Of a stretch of DNA of 64,000 nucleotides, positions 1 to 7,466 are shown in pieces. Numbering within the stretch: the first letter of the stretch is position 1; each line of letters opens with the position of its first letter. The notes beneath the pieces were generated by a model. It was not told the origin of the DNA and made no database searches. It was given only the letters and a program-made list of their open reading frames with translations. A program made the position numbers and the translations under genes. This stretch comes from Litorimonas sp964352855 (GTDB taxonomy: Bacteria; Pseudomonadota; Alphaproteobacteria; Caulobacterales; Maricaulaceae). The stretch is from the NCBI GenBank assembly GCA_964352855.1, contig CAYGTR010000005.1:1-64000 (forward strand). The letters are read 5' to 3'.

Positions 1-33
1 TCCGAAATGCTCTAGGTAATGACGGGTTGAGAG

Positions 34-56
34 GAAGGGCGGACTCATCCCCCTTC
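34..56. repeat. Short inverted repeat at window edge
   Basis: GAAGGG at 34-39 pairs with CCCTTC at 51-56 around an 11-base loop. There is no following T run, so it is not a clear intrinsic terminator; it could be a REP-type hairpin. The remainder of bases 1-79 shows no gene I can support. Confidence 0.4.
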
Positions 57-79
57 GCCATTTGCCGCAATTCATATAC

Positions 80-529
80 TTACTGGTTCCCGCTCTTCAG
101 CGGGATGAGCGTGGTGGGAGATATATCATTATAAACCCCGCTCACCCCGCCCCGAGAGTTTCCTACGGAAACGCGTGGAGCGGGGTCCAGTTTGTGCGCC
201 ATGGCGGCTTGGCGTAAATCGGCAAACACGGCACCTTTTGGTAACGGCCAGACGGGACAGGCCATTATGTCGAGCCAGTGCGGGTTATCTTTTTCGATGA
301 GTTTGAGCTTCCACGCTCTGTTCCATTCTTTATTGCGGCGCTCTCTTATGAAGGCCGCATCGCGCGTCTCGTGCTCTTCATACCAAACGAGATATTTACA
401 TCCATGGTTTCGGGAGAAACCCGGAAAATGACCTGTTTTATGTTGATGGGTTCGCCTCGCGCGATCGTCTGTATGGCCAGTGTAGAGAGTGCCGTTACGT
501 AGATTTGTGGTAATGTATGTATGGAGCAT
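80..529 (-). CDS. GIY-YIG family nuclease-like protein
   Basis: Small GIY-YIG family protein of 149 residues. The first ~90 residues show the family pattern: TYITTN in the first strand, TLYTGHTDD where the YIG strand lies, RARRTHQHK with the catalytic arginine, then RERRNKEWNRAWK with the metal-binding glutamate and a closing NPHWLDI. I start at the ATG at 529; the frame stays open to 778 but that part is not family-like and runs through hairpin-rich DNA. The tail of about 55 residues after WLDI is longer than usual and is partly encoded by a REP-like palindrome (135-186). Stand-alone members are widespread in bacteria; their cellular role is not settled. It has no operon partner. Confidence 0.85.
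   Translation of the reverse strand: MLHTYITTNLRNGTLYTGHTDDRARRTHQHKTGHFPGFSRNHGCKYLVWYEEHETRDAAFIRERRNKEWNRAWKLKLIEKDNPHWLDIMACPVWPLPKGAVFADLRQAAMAHKLDPAPRVSVGNSRGGVSGVYNDISPTTLIPLKSGNQ
135..186. repeat. REP-like double palindrome inside a coding tail
   Basis: ACCCCGCTC at 135-143 pairs perfectly with GAGCGGGGT at 178-186. Nested inside, GTTTCC at 158-163 pairs with GGAAAC at 167-172 around a three-base loop. The element lies within the 3' end of the GIY-YIG gene, so it is translated as the extended C-terminal tail. Genome copy number cannot be judged from this window. Confidence 0.6.
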
Positions 530-834
530 TTGGTGAACAAAATTTAGTGTAGGAATTGATGCAAGTCGCAGGGAATCTGGAGCCCGCATCAACTCTGGAA
601 ACGCATTACTTATAATGCCTGCGCGCCGTGGGAGACCGGGCGGTGCCTTGACACCCCGCAAGCCCAAGCCGTGGCCGCTTTTTGGCGGTGGGATAAGGAA
701 AGGGGATAAATAAATGAGATAAAGGAAGGGGCGAGAGCTTCGCTCGAATGACAAGGACTCATTTACCATATTCCTCAATCGGGCATTAAACGCATTATGT
801 TAGTGTGTAATTATAAATACACTTGGTGAGCTCT
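530..834. other. Intergenic stretch with hairpins, no supported gene
   Basis: About 305 bases upstream of two divergent genes. It contains several short complementary segments, for example CGAG at 732-735 with CTCG at 743-746, and an uninterrupted minus-strand frame without family resemblance. It looks like non-coding or repeat-derived DNA. The promoter of the small membrane protein gene should lie near its right end. Confidence 0.4.
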
Positions 835-1023
835 ATGGAACGTCTATTTGAAAAAATGCTGAAAGCGGTTTTTATTTTAAAACTGATTGTCTGGGGCTTG
901 ATCGTGTTGAGCGGTTTCGTGTTGGGGCGATTGGTGCGGAAGCGAGCGGCTTTAATGTCGGACGACCCTTATATGCCCGTTGGTGAAAATGCGGATACAA
1001 TTTTAGCCTTGCGCTATTTATAG
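835..1023 (+). CDS. Small single-span membrane protein, unknown function
   Basis: A 62-residue protein with a basic N-terminus (MERLFEKMLK), one strongly hydrophobic segment (about residues 13-33, AVFILKLIVWGLIVLSGFVL) and a basic RLVRKR stretch after it, then a short polar tail. I do not recognise a family. The ATG at 835 is preceded by GGTGAG at 825-830, a usable ribosome binding site; TTG 823 and GTG 826 are in-frame alternatives. It is followed by a good hairpin terminator, which supports a real transcription unit. The charge pattern predicts an N-in, C-out or C-in anchor that I cannot resolve. Confidence 0.55.
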   Translation: MERLFEKMLKAVFILKLIVWGLIVLSGFVLGRLVRKRAALMSDDPYMPVGENADTILALRYL

Positions 1024-1075
1024 GCCTTCCCCCTTAAACCTTATCTGTCGCCTTACACGCATAAGGCCGCAGAGA

Positions 1076-1118
1076 GCCCGACCGCATTTACGAGGGGCAT
1101 GCGCGGTCGGGCGTTCTC
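1076..1118 (+). terminator. Hairpin terminator after small membrane protein
   Basis: GCCCGACCGC at 1076-1085 pairs perfectly with GCGGTCGGGC at 1103-1112, and the flanks AGAGA/TTCTCT extend it. The following GTTCTCTT is only moderately T-rich. Confidence 0.65.
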
Positions 1119-1157
1119 TTCAACTGCTGAAAGAAGGACGTAAAAAGCCTTCCCACA

Positions 1158-1199
1158 ATAAAAAACCCGGCTGCATCATGTGGGGCATATGCAGCCGGG
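1158..1199 (-). terminator. Intrinsic terminator of the AhpD-like gene
   Basis: CCCGGCTGCAT at 1166-1176 pairs with ATGCAGCCGGG at 1189-1199. Read on the minus strand it is followed by a T run (1158-1165), as expected just downstream of the gene ending at 1222. Confidence 0.8.
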
Positions 1200-1221
1200 C
1201 CGGTCAAATCTGCTTTTGAGA

Positions 1222-1797
1222 TTAAGCGGCTTTGACTATGTCTTTATACGGAGCAGCCCAGAGGTTGGGGGCAAAGGCCACGTCGACTTCGGTTGCCGCA
1301 ATATGATTTGTGTAATTGGAAAGGACTTTCAACCCTGTGCCTAAGACAACTTCCAAAACAGTTTGCTGTGTATATCCCGCCTCAATCAGCGCCGCAATAT
1401 CGGCCTCACTTGGCCAACCGCGAGAGGTGTTCACCACTTTAGCAAATCTGCGGAGGGCTTCGAATTTTGGGTTGTCCAGTGGTGTGTCGTTGCGAAGCGA
1501 CGCGATCACACCCGCCGGAACGCCTACCCCTTTGGAGATCGTCGTATGCGCTGCCATACAATAATCACAGCCATTCAGCAGATTATTGGTCATCAAAATG
1601 ATTTGGCGTTCTGTTTCCGACAAATCAGTTTTTCCGAAAATACCGGAAAGCGTTTGGTAGGCTTCCAGCAAGGCCGGGGCCGTCGCCATTGTGCCAAAAA
1701 GGTTGGGTACAAAGCCCAAAGACTTTTGCGCGCCTTCAAGTAAAGGTTTGGCCGCCGCGGGGGCGGTTTCAACTGTATGTGTTTTAAATTCTGTCAT
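1222..1797 (-). CDS. AhpD-like/carboxymuconolactone decarboxylase family protein
   Basis: A 191-residue member of the alkylhydroperoxidase AhpD/CMD superfamily. The diagnostic active-site motif is CDYCMAAHT, a CxxC followed by the conserved histidine, in a helical protein of the expected size. Family members reduce peroxides through this dithiol or act as gamma-carboxymuconolactone decarboxylases; the CxxC supports a redox role here. I start at ATG 1797 (MTEFKTHTVE); a longer frame to 1929 runs through AT-rich promoter-like sequence and lacks family resemblance. It is monocistronic with its own terminator at 1158-1199. The upstream region contains an inverted repeat (1821-1880) that may be an operator. 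Confidence 0.85.
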   Translation of the reverse strand: MTEFKTHTVETAPAAAKPLLEGAQKSLGFVPNLFGTMATAPALLEAYQTLSGIFGKTDLSETERQIILMTNNLLNGCDYCMAAHTTISKGVGVPAGVIASLRNDTPLDNPKFEALRRFAKVVNTSRGWPSEADIAALIEAGYTQQTVLEVVLGTGLKVLSNYTNHIAATEVDVAFAPNLWAAPYKDIVKAA

Positions 1798-1820
1798 GTC
1801 TGATTCCTGTAAAATTATGT

Positions 1821-1880
1821 TTGACCAATTATTGACTGATTGGATAATTATTAGATAGGTATTATTTACCGTATGGTCAA
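1821..1880. promoter_or_regulatory. Inverted repeat upstream of AhpD-like gene
   Basis: TTGACCA at 1821-1827 and TGGTCAA at 1874-1880 are exact inverse copies, each followed or preceded by AATTATT-like sequence, in an AT-rich stretch between divergent genes. This suggests an operator pair but no regulator can be named. Confidence 0.4.
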
Positions 1881-1980
1881 TTATTATTTTTGCTATTAGC
1901 ATCACGCTTTCGTGAGCAGGGTTTGCCAAAGCCCAGCCCCAAGGATAGGCTTGTTAGGCATTAGAAAAGGAAAACGCCGC

Positions 1981-2445
1981 ATGACATTCTCCGCTCACCC
2001 CTTTACGCCGATTGCGGCGATCACCCTTTTGGGTCTTTCCGCATGCCAAGCCGCGCTGAATTATGATGCTGCCGCGATTGAAGCAGACATCCTCACCATA
2101 CTCGACGCTCAAGATAAGGCGTGGAGTGCCGGCGATATTGAAGGCTTTATGGAGAGCTATTGGCAGTCGGAGGATTTACGTTTCGCCTCGGGCGGCGAGG
2201 TGCAACGGGGATGGCAAGGCATGAAGGATCGCTATTATCGCCGTTATCCCAATCCGGAGGTTATGGGGACGCTGATATCCGGCGATCATGAAATTGATGT
2301 GCTCGCCTCTGACGCGGCGGTCGCTCACGGCTCTTGGCGGTTGGTGCGTGACGGGCAACCTGCCTCCGGACTCTATACACTGGTTTTCAAAGAGATTGAC
2401 GGAAAATGGGTCATCACATCCGATACAACAACAAGTGCGCAATAA
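1981..2445 (+). CDS. DUF4440/SnoaL-like lipoprotein
   Basis: A 154-residue predicted lipoprotein: a hydrophobic signal segment ends in LSAC, a lipobox with the acylated cysteine at about residue 22. The mature part has the NTF2-like DUF4440 pattern, including ILDAQDKAWSAGDIEGFMESYW near its start, GWQGMKDRY in the middle, HGSWRL and GLYTLVFKEIDGKWVI at the end. This cone-shaped fold binds small ligands or forms dimers; catalytic function is unknown. ATG 1981 is chosen because it begins the signal peptide and follows AGGAAAA. It lies divergent to the AhpD-like gene and just upstream of the bfd gene. Confidence 0.75.
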   Translation: MTFSAHPFTPIAAITLLGLSACQAALNYDAAAIEADILTILDAQDKAWSAGDIEGFMESYWQSEDLRFASGGEVQRGWQGMKDRYYRRYPNPEVMGTLISGDHEIDVLASDAAVAHGSWRLVRDGQPASGLYTLVFKEIDGKWVITSDTTTSAQ

Positions 2446-2459
2446 AATTGCAAATAGTT

Positions 2460-2498
2460 TTGCAAATCATTCGCAAAGTTGTTGACAATCATTCGCAA
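2460..2498. promoter_or_regulatory. Two Fur-like palindromic sites before bfd-bfr
   Basis: TTGCAAATCATTCGCAA at 2460-2476 is a near-perfect palindrome, and TGACAATCATTCGCAA at 2483-2498 repeats its right half. Sites of this shape bind Fur/Mur-type repressors in alphaproteobacteria, and the genes downstream are iron storage genes. The assignment to a particular regulator is inference. Confidence 0.5.
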
Positions 2499-2515
2499 CT
2501 AAGTTTTAAGGAGAT

Positions 2516-2704
2516 ATGATTTATTGCGTGTGCAGACAGATAAACACCGAAAAAGTGGACTTCGCCGCGTCTTGCGGCGCACGTACGGCAAAATGCGTTC
2601 TGGCCCATTATGGTCAAAAGTTTAATTGCGGCAAATGTGCCTGCTCTATTCAAGACCGTTTGGCGTCAAAATCAGCCCAAAATGTTGCACTTGCGGCTGA
2701 ATAG
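2516..2704 (+). CDS. bfd: Bacterioferritin-associated ferredoxin
   Basis: A 62-residue BFD-like [2Fe-2S] protein. The ligand pattern is intact: C4-x-C6 in MIYCVCRQI and C38-x-x-C41 in FNCGKC, separated by the usual spacing. In the family, Bfd docks on bacterioferritin and passes electrons to its haem so that stored ferric iron is released. Placement directly upstream of bfr on the same strand fits this. AAGGAG at 2508-2513 gives a short but usable ribosome binding site before ATG 2516. Fur-like palindromes at 2460-2498 suggest induction under iron limitation. The C-terminal 20 residues are alanine-rich and variable, as in relatives. Confidence 0.88.
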   Translation: MIYCVCRQINTEKVDFAASCGARTAKCVLAHYGQKFNCGKCACSIQDRLASKSAQNVALAAE

Positions 2705-2789
2705 CAGTTGCATAAATAATTTTCGAAACTTCTGTAAAACCCTCCTTAATTTTGCTACGTAGACATAAGACTTCCGAAGGAGCGAATTT

Positions 2790-3269
2790 GTGCGTAATAA
2801 CCCGAAAACAATCGAACATTTGAATAAAATCCTCAAAAATGAGCTAACGGCGATTAATCAATATTTCCTCCATTCCCGCATGTTGAAAGACTGGGGTGTT
2901 TCGAAACTCGCACAAAAAGAATATGAAGAATCCATTGAAGAGATGGAACATGCCGATTGGTTGATTGAACGCATTCTCTTCTTAAACGGTCTACCTAACC
3001 TGCAAGATCTCGGCAAATTATTCATCGGTGAAAATGTCGAGGAAATCATCGAATGTGATTTGAAAATGGAAGAGATCGCAATTCCGGACCTACGCGACGC
3101 TGTCGCCCATTGCGAAGAAGCTCGCGATTATGTTACCCGAGATTTGTTTGCGAAAATCCTGACCAGCGAAGAAGAGCATTTGGACTTCTTGGAAACACAG
3201 CAAGACCAAATTCGATTGGTCGGCATTCAGAACTATATTCAGAACCAATCTGAGCCTAACGCGGCCTAG
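2790..3269 (+). CDS. bfr: Bacterioferritin
   Basis: Haem-containing ferritin, 159 residues, the normal family length. All ferroxidase-centre ligands known from the E. coli protein are present at the same positions: E18, E51, H54, E94, E127 and H130. The axial haem ligand M52 is in EEMEHAD. It forms a 24-subunit shell that oxidises ferrous iron and stores the mineral in the cytosol. The start is a GTG at 2790, preceded by GAAGGAG. It is 85 bases downstream of bfd, likely one operon. Its stop codon overlaps the stop of the convergent AsnC-type gene by four bases. Confidence 0.95.
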   Translation: MRNNPKTIEHLNKILKNELTAINQYFLHSRMLKDWGVSKLAQKEYEESIEEMEHADWLIERILFLNGLPNLQDLGKLFIGENVEEIIECDLKMEEIAIPDLRDAVAHCEEARDYVTRDLFAKILTSEEEHLDFLETQQDQIRLVGIQNYIQNQSEPNAA

Positions 3270-3718
3270 CCCCGCATATCTTTGGGTGATGCCAAAGATA
3301 TATAGGAGGTGATGGAACTCACTTGGGCCAGCGTGCCCAAGACATCCCCGTGAAAGCGTTTATAAGCATCTAAATCCGCGACCTCGACACGCAAGAGATA
3401 TTCAACGGCGCCAGTCACATTGTGGCATTCCCGGACTTCCGACGCAGCAGCCATCGCTGTCTCAAAAGCCAAGGAGTGGCTTTTTAAATGCCCCGAAAGG
3501 CCAACCATGACAAAGGCCGTGACATTTGTGCCGAGTTTTTTGTGATTAATGATTGCGCGGTAACCTTCAATAATTCTCCGACGCTCTAAATCCTGAACAC
3601 GTCGCAAACAAGCCGAGGGCGATAAGCCAACGCGTGCGGCCAAATCTGTATTCGAGATACGTCCATCACCTTCTAATATTTGCAATATTCGCGTATTTAT
3701 ACTGTCTAATTCACTCAT
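3266..3718 (-). CDS. Lrp/AsnC-family regulator beside an IDO gene
   Basis: A 150-residue Lrp/AsnC regulator. The N-terminal helix-turn-helix (DLAARVGLSPSACLRRVQDL, about residues 25-44) is followed by a RAM ligand-binding/oligomer domain ending in TSYISLASP. The start at ATG 3718 is the normal family start (MSELDSINTRILQIL); the upstream frame is AT-rich promoter DNA. It is divergent from the indoleamine 2,3-dioxygenase-like gene, 86 bases away. By analogy with KynR-type regulators, which sense kynurenine or tryptophan and control tryptophan catabolism, it probably controls its neighbour. The ligand is inference. The AT-rich spacer has several ATAT half-sites typical of Lrp operators. Confidence 0.85.
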   Translation of the reverse strand: MSELDSINTRILQILEGDGRISNTDLAARVGLSPSACLRRVQDLERRRIIEGYRAIINHKKLGTNVTAFVMVGLSGHLKSHSLAFETAMAAASEVRECHNVTGAVEYLLRVEVADLDAYKRFHGDVLGTLAQVSSITSYISLASPKDMRG

Positions 3719-3804
3719 ATATTGCACATATAAGCGAATATATGCGATATAAACAACCATATACATCCGGTTTTCCTTTAATATTGTGCTAAAGGAGTGA
3801 TCGT

Positions 3805-5019
3805 ATGACATCCCACCACATCAAATCTCTAAGGCTGGAAGATTATGACATGTCCGCAGAACGCGGATTTCTGAGCCGCTTTAACCCAACGGATATAGTG
3901 CTCTCCGGACAGTTTGCGGAGGTAAAAGATATAGCTCTTAAACTCCCGGATATTTTGCCTTCAGGGCGGGTGCGGGAGCAGCTCTCAAAGTTTCTGCCTC
4001 ATATTTCCGCCCGTCAAGTCGCCGAATTGAGTGATGCAGACGCCCGCATGGCTATGGTCCATTATTCATTTATGGTGCAGGCTTATGTTTGGGGTGAGCC
4101 CGACGCTCCGGCGATATTGCCTTCAAATCTTGCCGTACCCATTACAGCATTGGCTGGCAAAATAGGTCAGCAACCGCTGCTGCCTTATAGCGGTTATGTT
4201 CTCGACAATTGGGGGTTGCTCGACAAAGACGGCCCCATCGACTTGTCGAATATTTTCATGATCCAGAATTTTTTAGCCGGTCAGGATGAAGCCTGGTTCG
4301 TTCTCGTTCATGTTGCCATCGAAGCCCGAGCGGGGGCCTGCTTTGCTTTGATAAGCCCCGTACTAGACGCAATTAAACACAAAGATAACGAGACCGCCCA
4401 AAACCTGTTGCAGGACATGGCGGTTGTCTGGGATGACTTAATAGCCATTTTCGATCGCATGCCGGAGCGGTGTGATCCTTACATTTATTTCGAGCGGGTA
4501 CGCCCTTTCATCCATGGATGGAAAGATAATCCCGCTCTCCCCAACGGCATTATATATGAAGGCGTCGATAAATTTGACGGACAGCCACAGGCTTTTCGTG
4601 GCCAAACCGGATCGCAATCGTCAATTGTACCTGTGATGGATGCCTTATTAGGCATTGGTCATGCGGCAGATCCATTGAAAGCTTATTTGGACCAACTCCA
4701 TATTTATCGTCCCCCTGCGCATCGTCGTTTCATCGATGACGTGCGGGCCAAAAGCCGTTTGCGCGACTTCGTTATAAACTCAGAGCATAAGGGCTTAACC
4801 GACGCCTATAATGCCAATGTCCAAGCCGTGGCGGATTTCCGCTCCCGTCATCTCGAATATGCCGCGAGCTATATCAATAACCAACAAAGAAAGTCCGGCG
4901 GTAACGACACCGAAGTCGGCACAGGCGGCACGCCTTTTATGAAATATCTGAAAAAGCACCGGAACGAAACACAAGCGAATTTGATACAAATTCCGAAACG
5001 CGTCGCCAATTCACGGTGA
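3805..5019 (+). CDS. Indoleamine 2,3-dioxygenase-like haem protein
   Basis: A 404-residue member of the indoleamine 2,3-dioxygenase family (PF01231), which cleaves the indole ring of tryptophan to N-formylkynurenine with haem and O2. Family landmarks: PFIHGWKDNP (about 234-243), FRGQTGSQSS (264-273), the proximal haem histidine candidate H349 in FRSRHLEYAASYI, and the GTGGTPFMKYLKKHR loop (372-386). All-helical composition and length agree with IDO rather than with the shorter bacterial tryptophan 2,3-dioxygenase. No other kynurenine pathway gene is nearby. Expression is probably set by the divergent AsnC-type regulator. Bacterial IDO homologues vary in affinity for tryptophan, so the substrate is probable, not shown. 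Confidence 0.85.
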   Translation: MTSHHIKSLRLEDYDMSAERGFLSRFNPTDIVLSGQFAEVKDIALKLPDILPSGRVREQLSKFLPHISARQVAELSDADARMAMVHYSFMVQAYVWGEPDAPAILPSNLAVPITALAGKIGQQPLLPYSGYVLDNWGLLDKDGPIDLSNIFMIQNFLAGQDEAWFVLVHVAIEARAGACFALISPVLDAIKHKDNETAQNLLQDMAVVWDDLIAIFDRMPERCDPYIYFERVRPFIHGWKDNPALPNGIIYEGVDKFDGQPQAFRGQTGSQSSIVPVMDALLGIGHAADPLKAYLDQLHIYRPPAHRRFIDDVRAKSRLRDFVINSEHKGLTDAYNANVQAVADFRSRHLEYAASYINNQQRKSGGNDTEVGTGGTPFMKYLKKHRNETQANLIQIPKRVANSR

Positions 5020-5174
5020 GACATGCGGATGGCAGTGAAACAGGGTTGGTCTTATACTTAATGACGGGGTGCTATTTCGCCGAAGTTAATAAATGCCGGA
5101 AGATATATTTTGTCATGTAGGGGCGGGGGCGGACATTGAGAGTTTTCATATCAATGCTTACTGTGGGGTCAAAC

Positions 5175-5274
5175 NNNNNNNNNNNNNNNNNNNNNNNNNN
5201 NNNNNNNNNNNNNNNNNNNNNNNNNNNNNNNNNNNNNNNNNNNNNNNNNNNNNNNNNNNNNNNNNNNNNNNNNN
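5175..5274. other. Assembly gap (100 N) with repeated flanks
   Basis: Exactly 100 N. The last 15 bases before it, ACTGTGGGGTCAAAC, are identical to the first 15 after it (5275-5289). This looks like two contig ends that overlap and were joined with a standard spacer. The region is intergenic, so no gene is affected. Confidence 0.9.
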
Positions 5275-5363
5275 ACTGTGGGGTCAAACCGAACATTAGC
5301 TCATACCCTTTTCCGGCAAACGGTGGTTTGGTGGACAAGGAAAAGGACAAGGACAAAATCAGT

Positions 5364-6197
5364 CTAATCTAATCCAGTCTGGCCGAGGCGAGTCTTGAAA
5401 AAGGCAATGATCTCGTCTTTTGCCTTTATCGTTGGTGCGTTGGCTTCATCGACCAAATGAACCGTGACAACGCTGTGGGGTGTTGTGACATGCGCCGCGT
5501 GGAAAGGGGTGATGGCGTCGATCATATTGGCAGCATTATCCGGGAGTGTTTTGCCAATAAAGCGCTCCCCAAGCGCATCTTGATAGGCTGCAAAACGCTG
5601 GGCTTGGCAGAAACTATCGCCCTCGAAGCGGTAAGCTAAAACTGTCAGATCCTCATCTTCTAATCGCTTCTTTACCGCCCGCGTTTCTTCTGATGGGCTC
5701 TCGATCCGGTGCGGTGCATCCATCGGCAAGGATGGCTGCGAGAGAACTGGCGCGAGAACGCTTGGCTCCAACATCATCGACAGGGCAAAATTCCCTGTGA
5801 AGCACATCCCAATTGCGCCGACTCCTGGCCCTCCGCATTCCTCGTGCGCCTGCGCGGCCAGCTTGCGTAGCCACTGCGTGACGGGACTGGACCTGTTGCC
5901 AGCAAACGCGCGAAACTCTGCGCTGACGCAAGCCCGCTTGAAAATTTGGCCACTTTCCTGCGCATTGGGAACGCGACCATCAGTTCCAAAGAGGGACGGC
6001 ATATAGACCGTGAAACCAGCATCTCTCACCCAACGCGCAAAGCGTGCGACGTGAGGGCTTATACCAGGCATTTCCGTCATGACGATGACGGCTGGGCCTC
6101 TGCCAGCGACGAAGACGGTTTTTTCACTGCCGTCAAAGGTTATCGGACGCTTAGTAAAGTCCGCGAGCGTGTCGGTCTGCAATAGGTCTTGTGACAT
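5364..6197 (-). CDS. Dienelactone hydrolase family protein
   Basis: An alpha/beta hydrolase of the dienelactone hydrolase family, 277 residues. The nucleophile is a cysteine, C132, in GAIGMCFTGNFAL; D194 in FEGDSFC and H247 in VVTVHLVDEAN complete the Cys-Asp-His triad at family spacing. Early motifs PAVIVMTEMPGISPHV and GFTVYMPSLFG also fit. Members hydrolyse dienelactones or related small esters in the cytosol. I use ATG 6197, which has GGGAG seven bases upstream; a TTG at 6212 is possible. It follows the small membrane protein gene (6236-6622) by 38 bases and likely shares its promoter. A divergent HxlR regulator is the probable controller. Confidence 0.85.
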   Translation of the reverse strand: MSQDLLQTDTLADFTKRPITFDGSEKTVFVAGRGPAVIVMTEMPGISPHVARFARWVRDAGFTVYMPSLFGTDGRVPNAQESGQIFKRACVSAEFRAFAGNRSSPVTQWLRKLAAQAHEECGGPGVGAIGMCFTGNFALSMMLEPSVLAPVLSQPSLPMDAPHRIESPSEETRAVKKRLEDEDLTVLAYRFEGDSFCQAQRFAAYQDALGERFIGKTLPDNAANMIDAITPFHAAHVTTPHSVVTVHLVDEANAPTIKAKDEIIAFFKTRLGQTGLD

Positions 6198-6235
6198 AGT
6201 CGGCTCCCTCAATGGTTTTCAGCTGGGTTTGCGCC

Positions 6236-6622
6236 TCAGAGCAGGCGTGTGAGCGATTGCTCCTGGAGGATGAGCGAGGCTGCCAAAGCAATGGCGATGG
6301 TCAGCAGGAAAAACGGAATGAGAGGGCGTTGCTTATAGGCCCCTGTTGCGAATAGATAGGCCGCGGCTCCGCCATTGGAGACCAAGCCCATAATCACGAC
6401 ACCCAACGGGAACACGCCTGCCTGCGCTTGGGGAATGCCAAACGTGTATCCGGCCAGGAGCGCTAGAACCGCAATGCCGTAAAGTCTAAACAATCCAGCG
6501 CTCGGCCCGGTAAGTCGCGTCGCAGCTTCAAGTTTGGCTTTGGAAGCGAGAAGGAAAGGTACCACAATCAAGGCGCCTGTGACGGCAATTTTGATCAACA
6601 AGAGCAGAGTTAAAAATGTCAT
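6236..6622 (-). CDS. Four-span membrane protein, unknown function
   Basis: A 128-residue hydrophobic protein with four predicted transmembrane segments: about 5-25 (LLLLIKIAVTGALIVVPFLL), 43-62, 68-90 and 101-119. I do not recognise a named family. It is the first gene of a two-gene unit with the dienelactone hydrolase and sits divergent to an HxlR-type regulator. That arrangement is typical of small inducible detoxification units, where the membrane partner may handle the substrate or the redox step. This role is inference only. Composition is similar to its neighbours, with no sign of recent transfer. Confidence 0.7.
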   Translation of the reverse strand: MTFLTLLLLIKIAVTGALIVVPFLLASKAKLEAATRLTGPSAGLFRLYGIAVLALLAGYTFGIPQAQAGVFPLGVVIMGLVSNGGAAAYLFATGAYKQRPLIPFFLLTIAIALAASLILQEQSLTRLL

Positions 6623-6667
6623 AATGAGTCTCAGTTCGTATTTTGTACTTAGCTCTCTATCTGCTAT

Positions 6668-6690
6668 CTGAGTTCATATGTCAAACTCAG
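6668..6690. promoter_or_regulatory. Perfect inverted repeat over the hxlR-type start
   Basis: CTGAGTT at 6668-6674 pairs with AACTCAG at 6684-6690 and encloses the ATG at 6678. It lies in the divergent spacer, so binding here could repress both directions; autoregulation is inference. Confidence 0.45.
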
Positions 6691-7151
6691 AATCTAACTC
6701 ATTAGGCTTCAGGCACCGCGCTCCAGTGAAAATACAGGACTGCCCTATGGCTGAAGCAAGCACTATCGTCGGGGATCGTCATGTTCTCATGATCTTAAGA
6801 GGCGCGTTTTATGGCGTTCGGCGCTTCGATGATTTCCTGGCCGACCTACAGATGTCGCGTGCCACGCTTTCGGATAGGCTCCGCCGCCTCACGCAAGCCG
6901 GCATTCTAGAGACATCTACCTATACAGAACCGGGATCGCGACCGCGCAAGCTCTACACTCTGACGCCGCGCGGGACGGCGTTACTCCCTGTCGTCGTGGC
7001 GCTTTCGCAATGGGGTGAGGACATGTCAGGGAAATCGGCAATCACTTTTACGGATCGGTCAACAGGGCGTCCTGTTCGTGCATCCATCGTCGATAGCAAT
7101 GGCAAAGAGGTCGCAATACCGAATGTCGGATTTGCTCTGAGAGGCAATTAA
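6678..7151 (+). CDS. HxlR-family transcriptional regulator
   Basis: A 157-residue winged-helix regulator of the HxlR family. It shows the conserved cysteine region CPMAEASTIVGDRHVLMILR, then RRFDDFLADLQMSRATLSDRL containing the recognition helix, LTQAGILE, and the wing RPRKLYTLTPRG. Family members often sense electrophiles or aldehydes through the N-terminal cysteine (here C22) and control a divergently placed detoxification gene. That fits the dienelactone hydrolase unit on the other strand. The start ATG 6678 lies inside a perfect inverted repeat. The C-terminal ~45 residues (from about 115) exceed the minimal HxlR domain and have no obvious family. Confidence 0.88.
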   Translation: MSNSESNSLGFRHRAPVKIQDCPMAEASTIVGDRHVLMILRGAFYGVRRFDDFLADLQMSRATLSDRLRRLTQAGILETSTYTEPGSRPRKLYTLTPRGTALLPVVVALSQWGEDMSGKSAITFTDRSTGRPVRASIVDSNGKEVAIPNVGFALRGN

Positions 7152-7466
7152 TCGACACGCGTATTCATGTGTCTGAAAAACCTTCGTAAAATGGACAGAG
7201 GAAAAGGTGTACAGAAAGCTGAGAGCAAAGTTATTTTTTCAGACAGTTTGATTGTTGGACGAGTTTTCGGGCAAGAAATTCAGCAATTTAACGGGATTGT
7301 ATGAAGGTCATTAGTGGCAGGCTTTCTATCCTATGACCCGACTAGAGGTTTAGGCCAACGTCCGCAATGAGGATGATCTCCCTTTCTTGTCGGTGGCTTT
7401 AACCTCCCGGAGAAGGCGGCGGAGCTAAGAAAAACTAATACTCAATAGAGAAATAAAAATGTTGTC
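7152..7466. other. 315-base gap with an inverted repeat, no gene
   Basis: I see no supported coding region. TGTCTGAAAAA at 7170-7180 and its exact inverse TTTTTCAGACA at 7235-7245 are the main structure. A direct copy of the same 11-mer lies at 11468-11478, on the far side of the accessory block. Confidence 0.5.

Noticed and set aside
1316..1743. Plus-strand open frames inside the AhpD-like gene
   Set aside because: They are antisense to a strong family match, without ribosome site or recognisable domain. The same applies to many long frames opposite sucA, odhB, sucC, mdh and the helicase gene.
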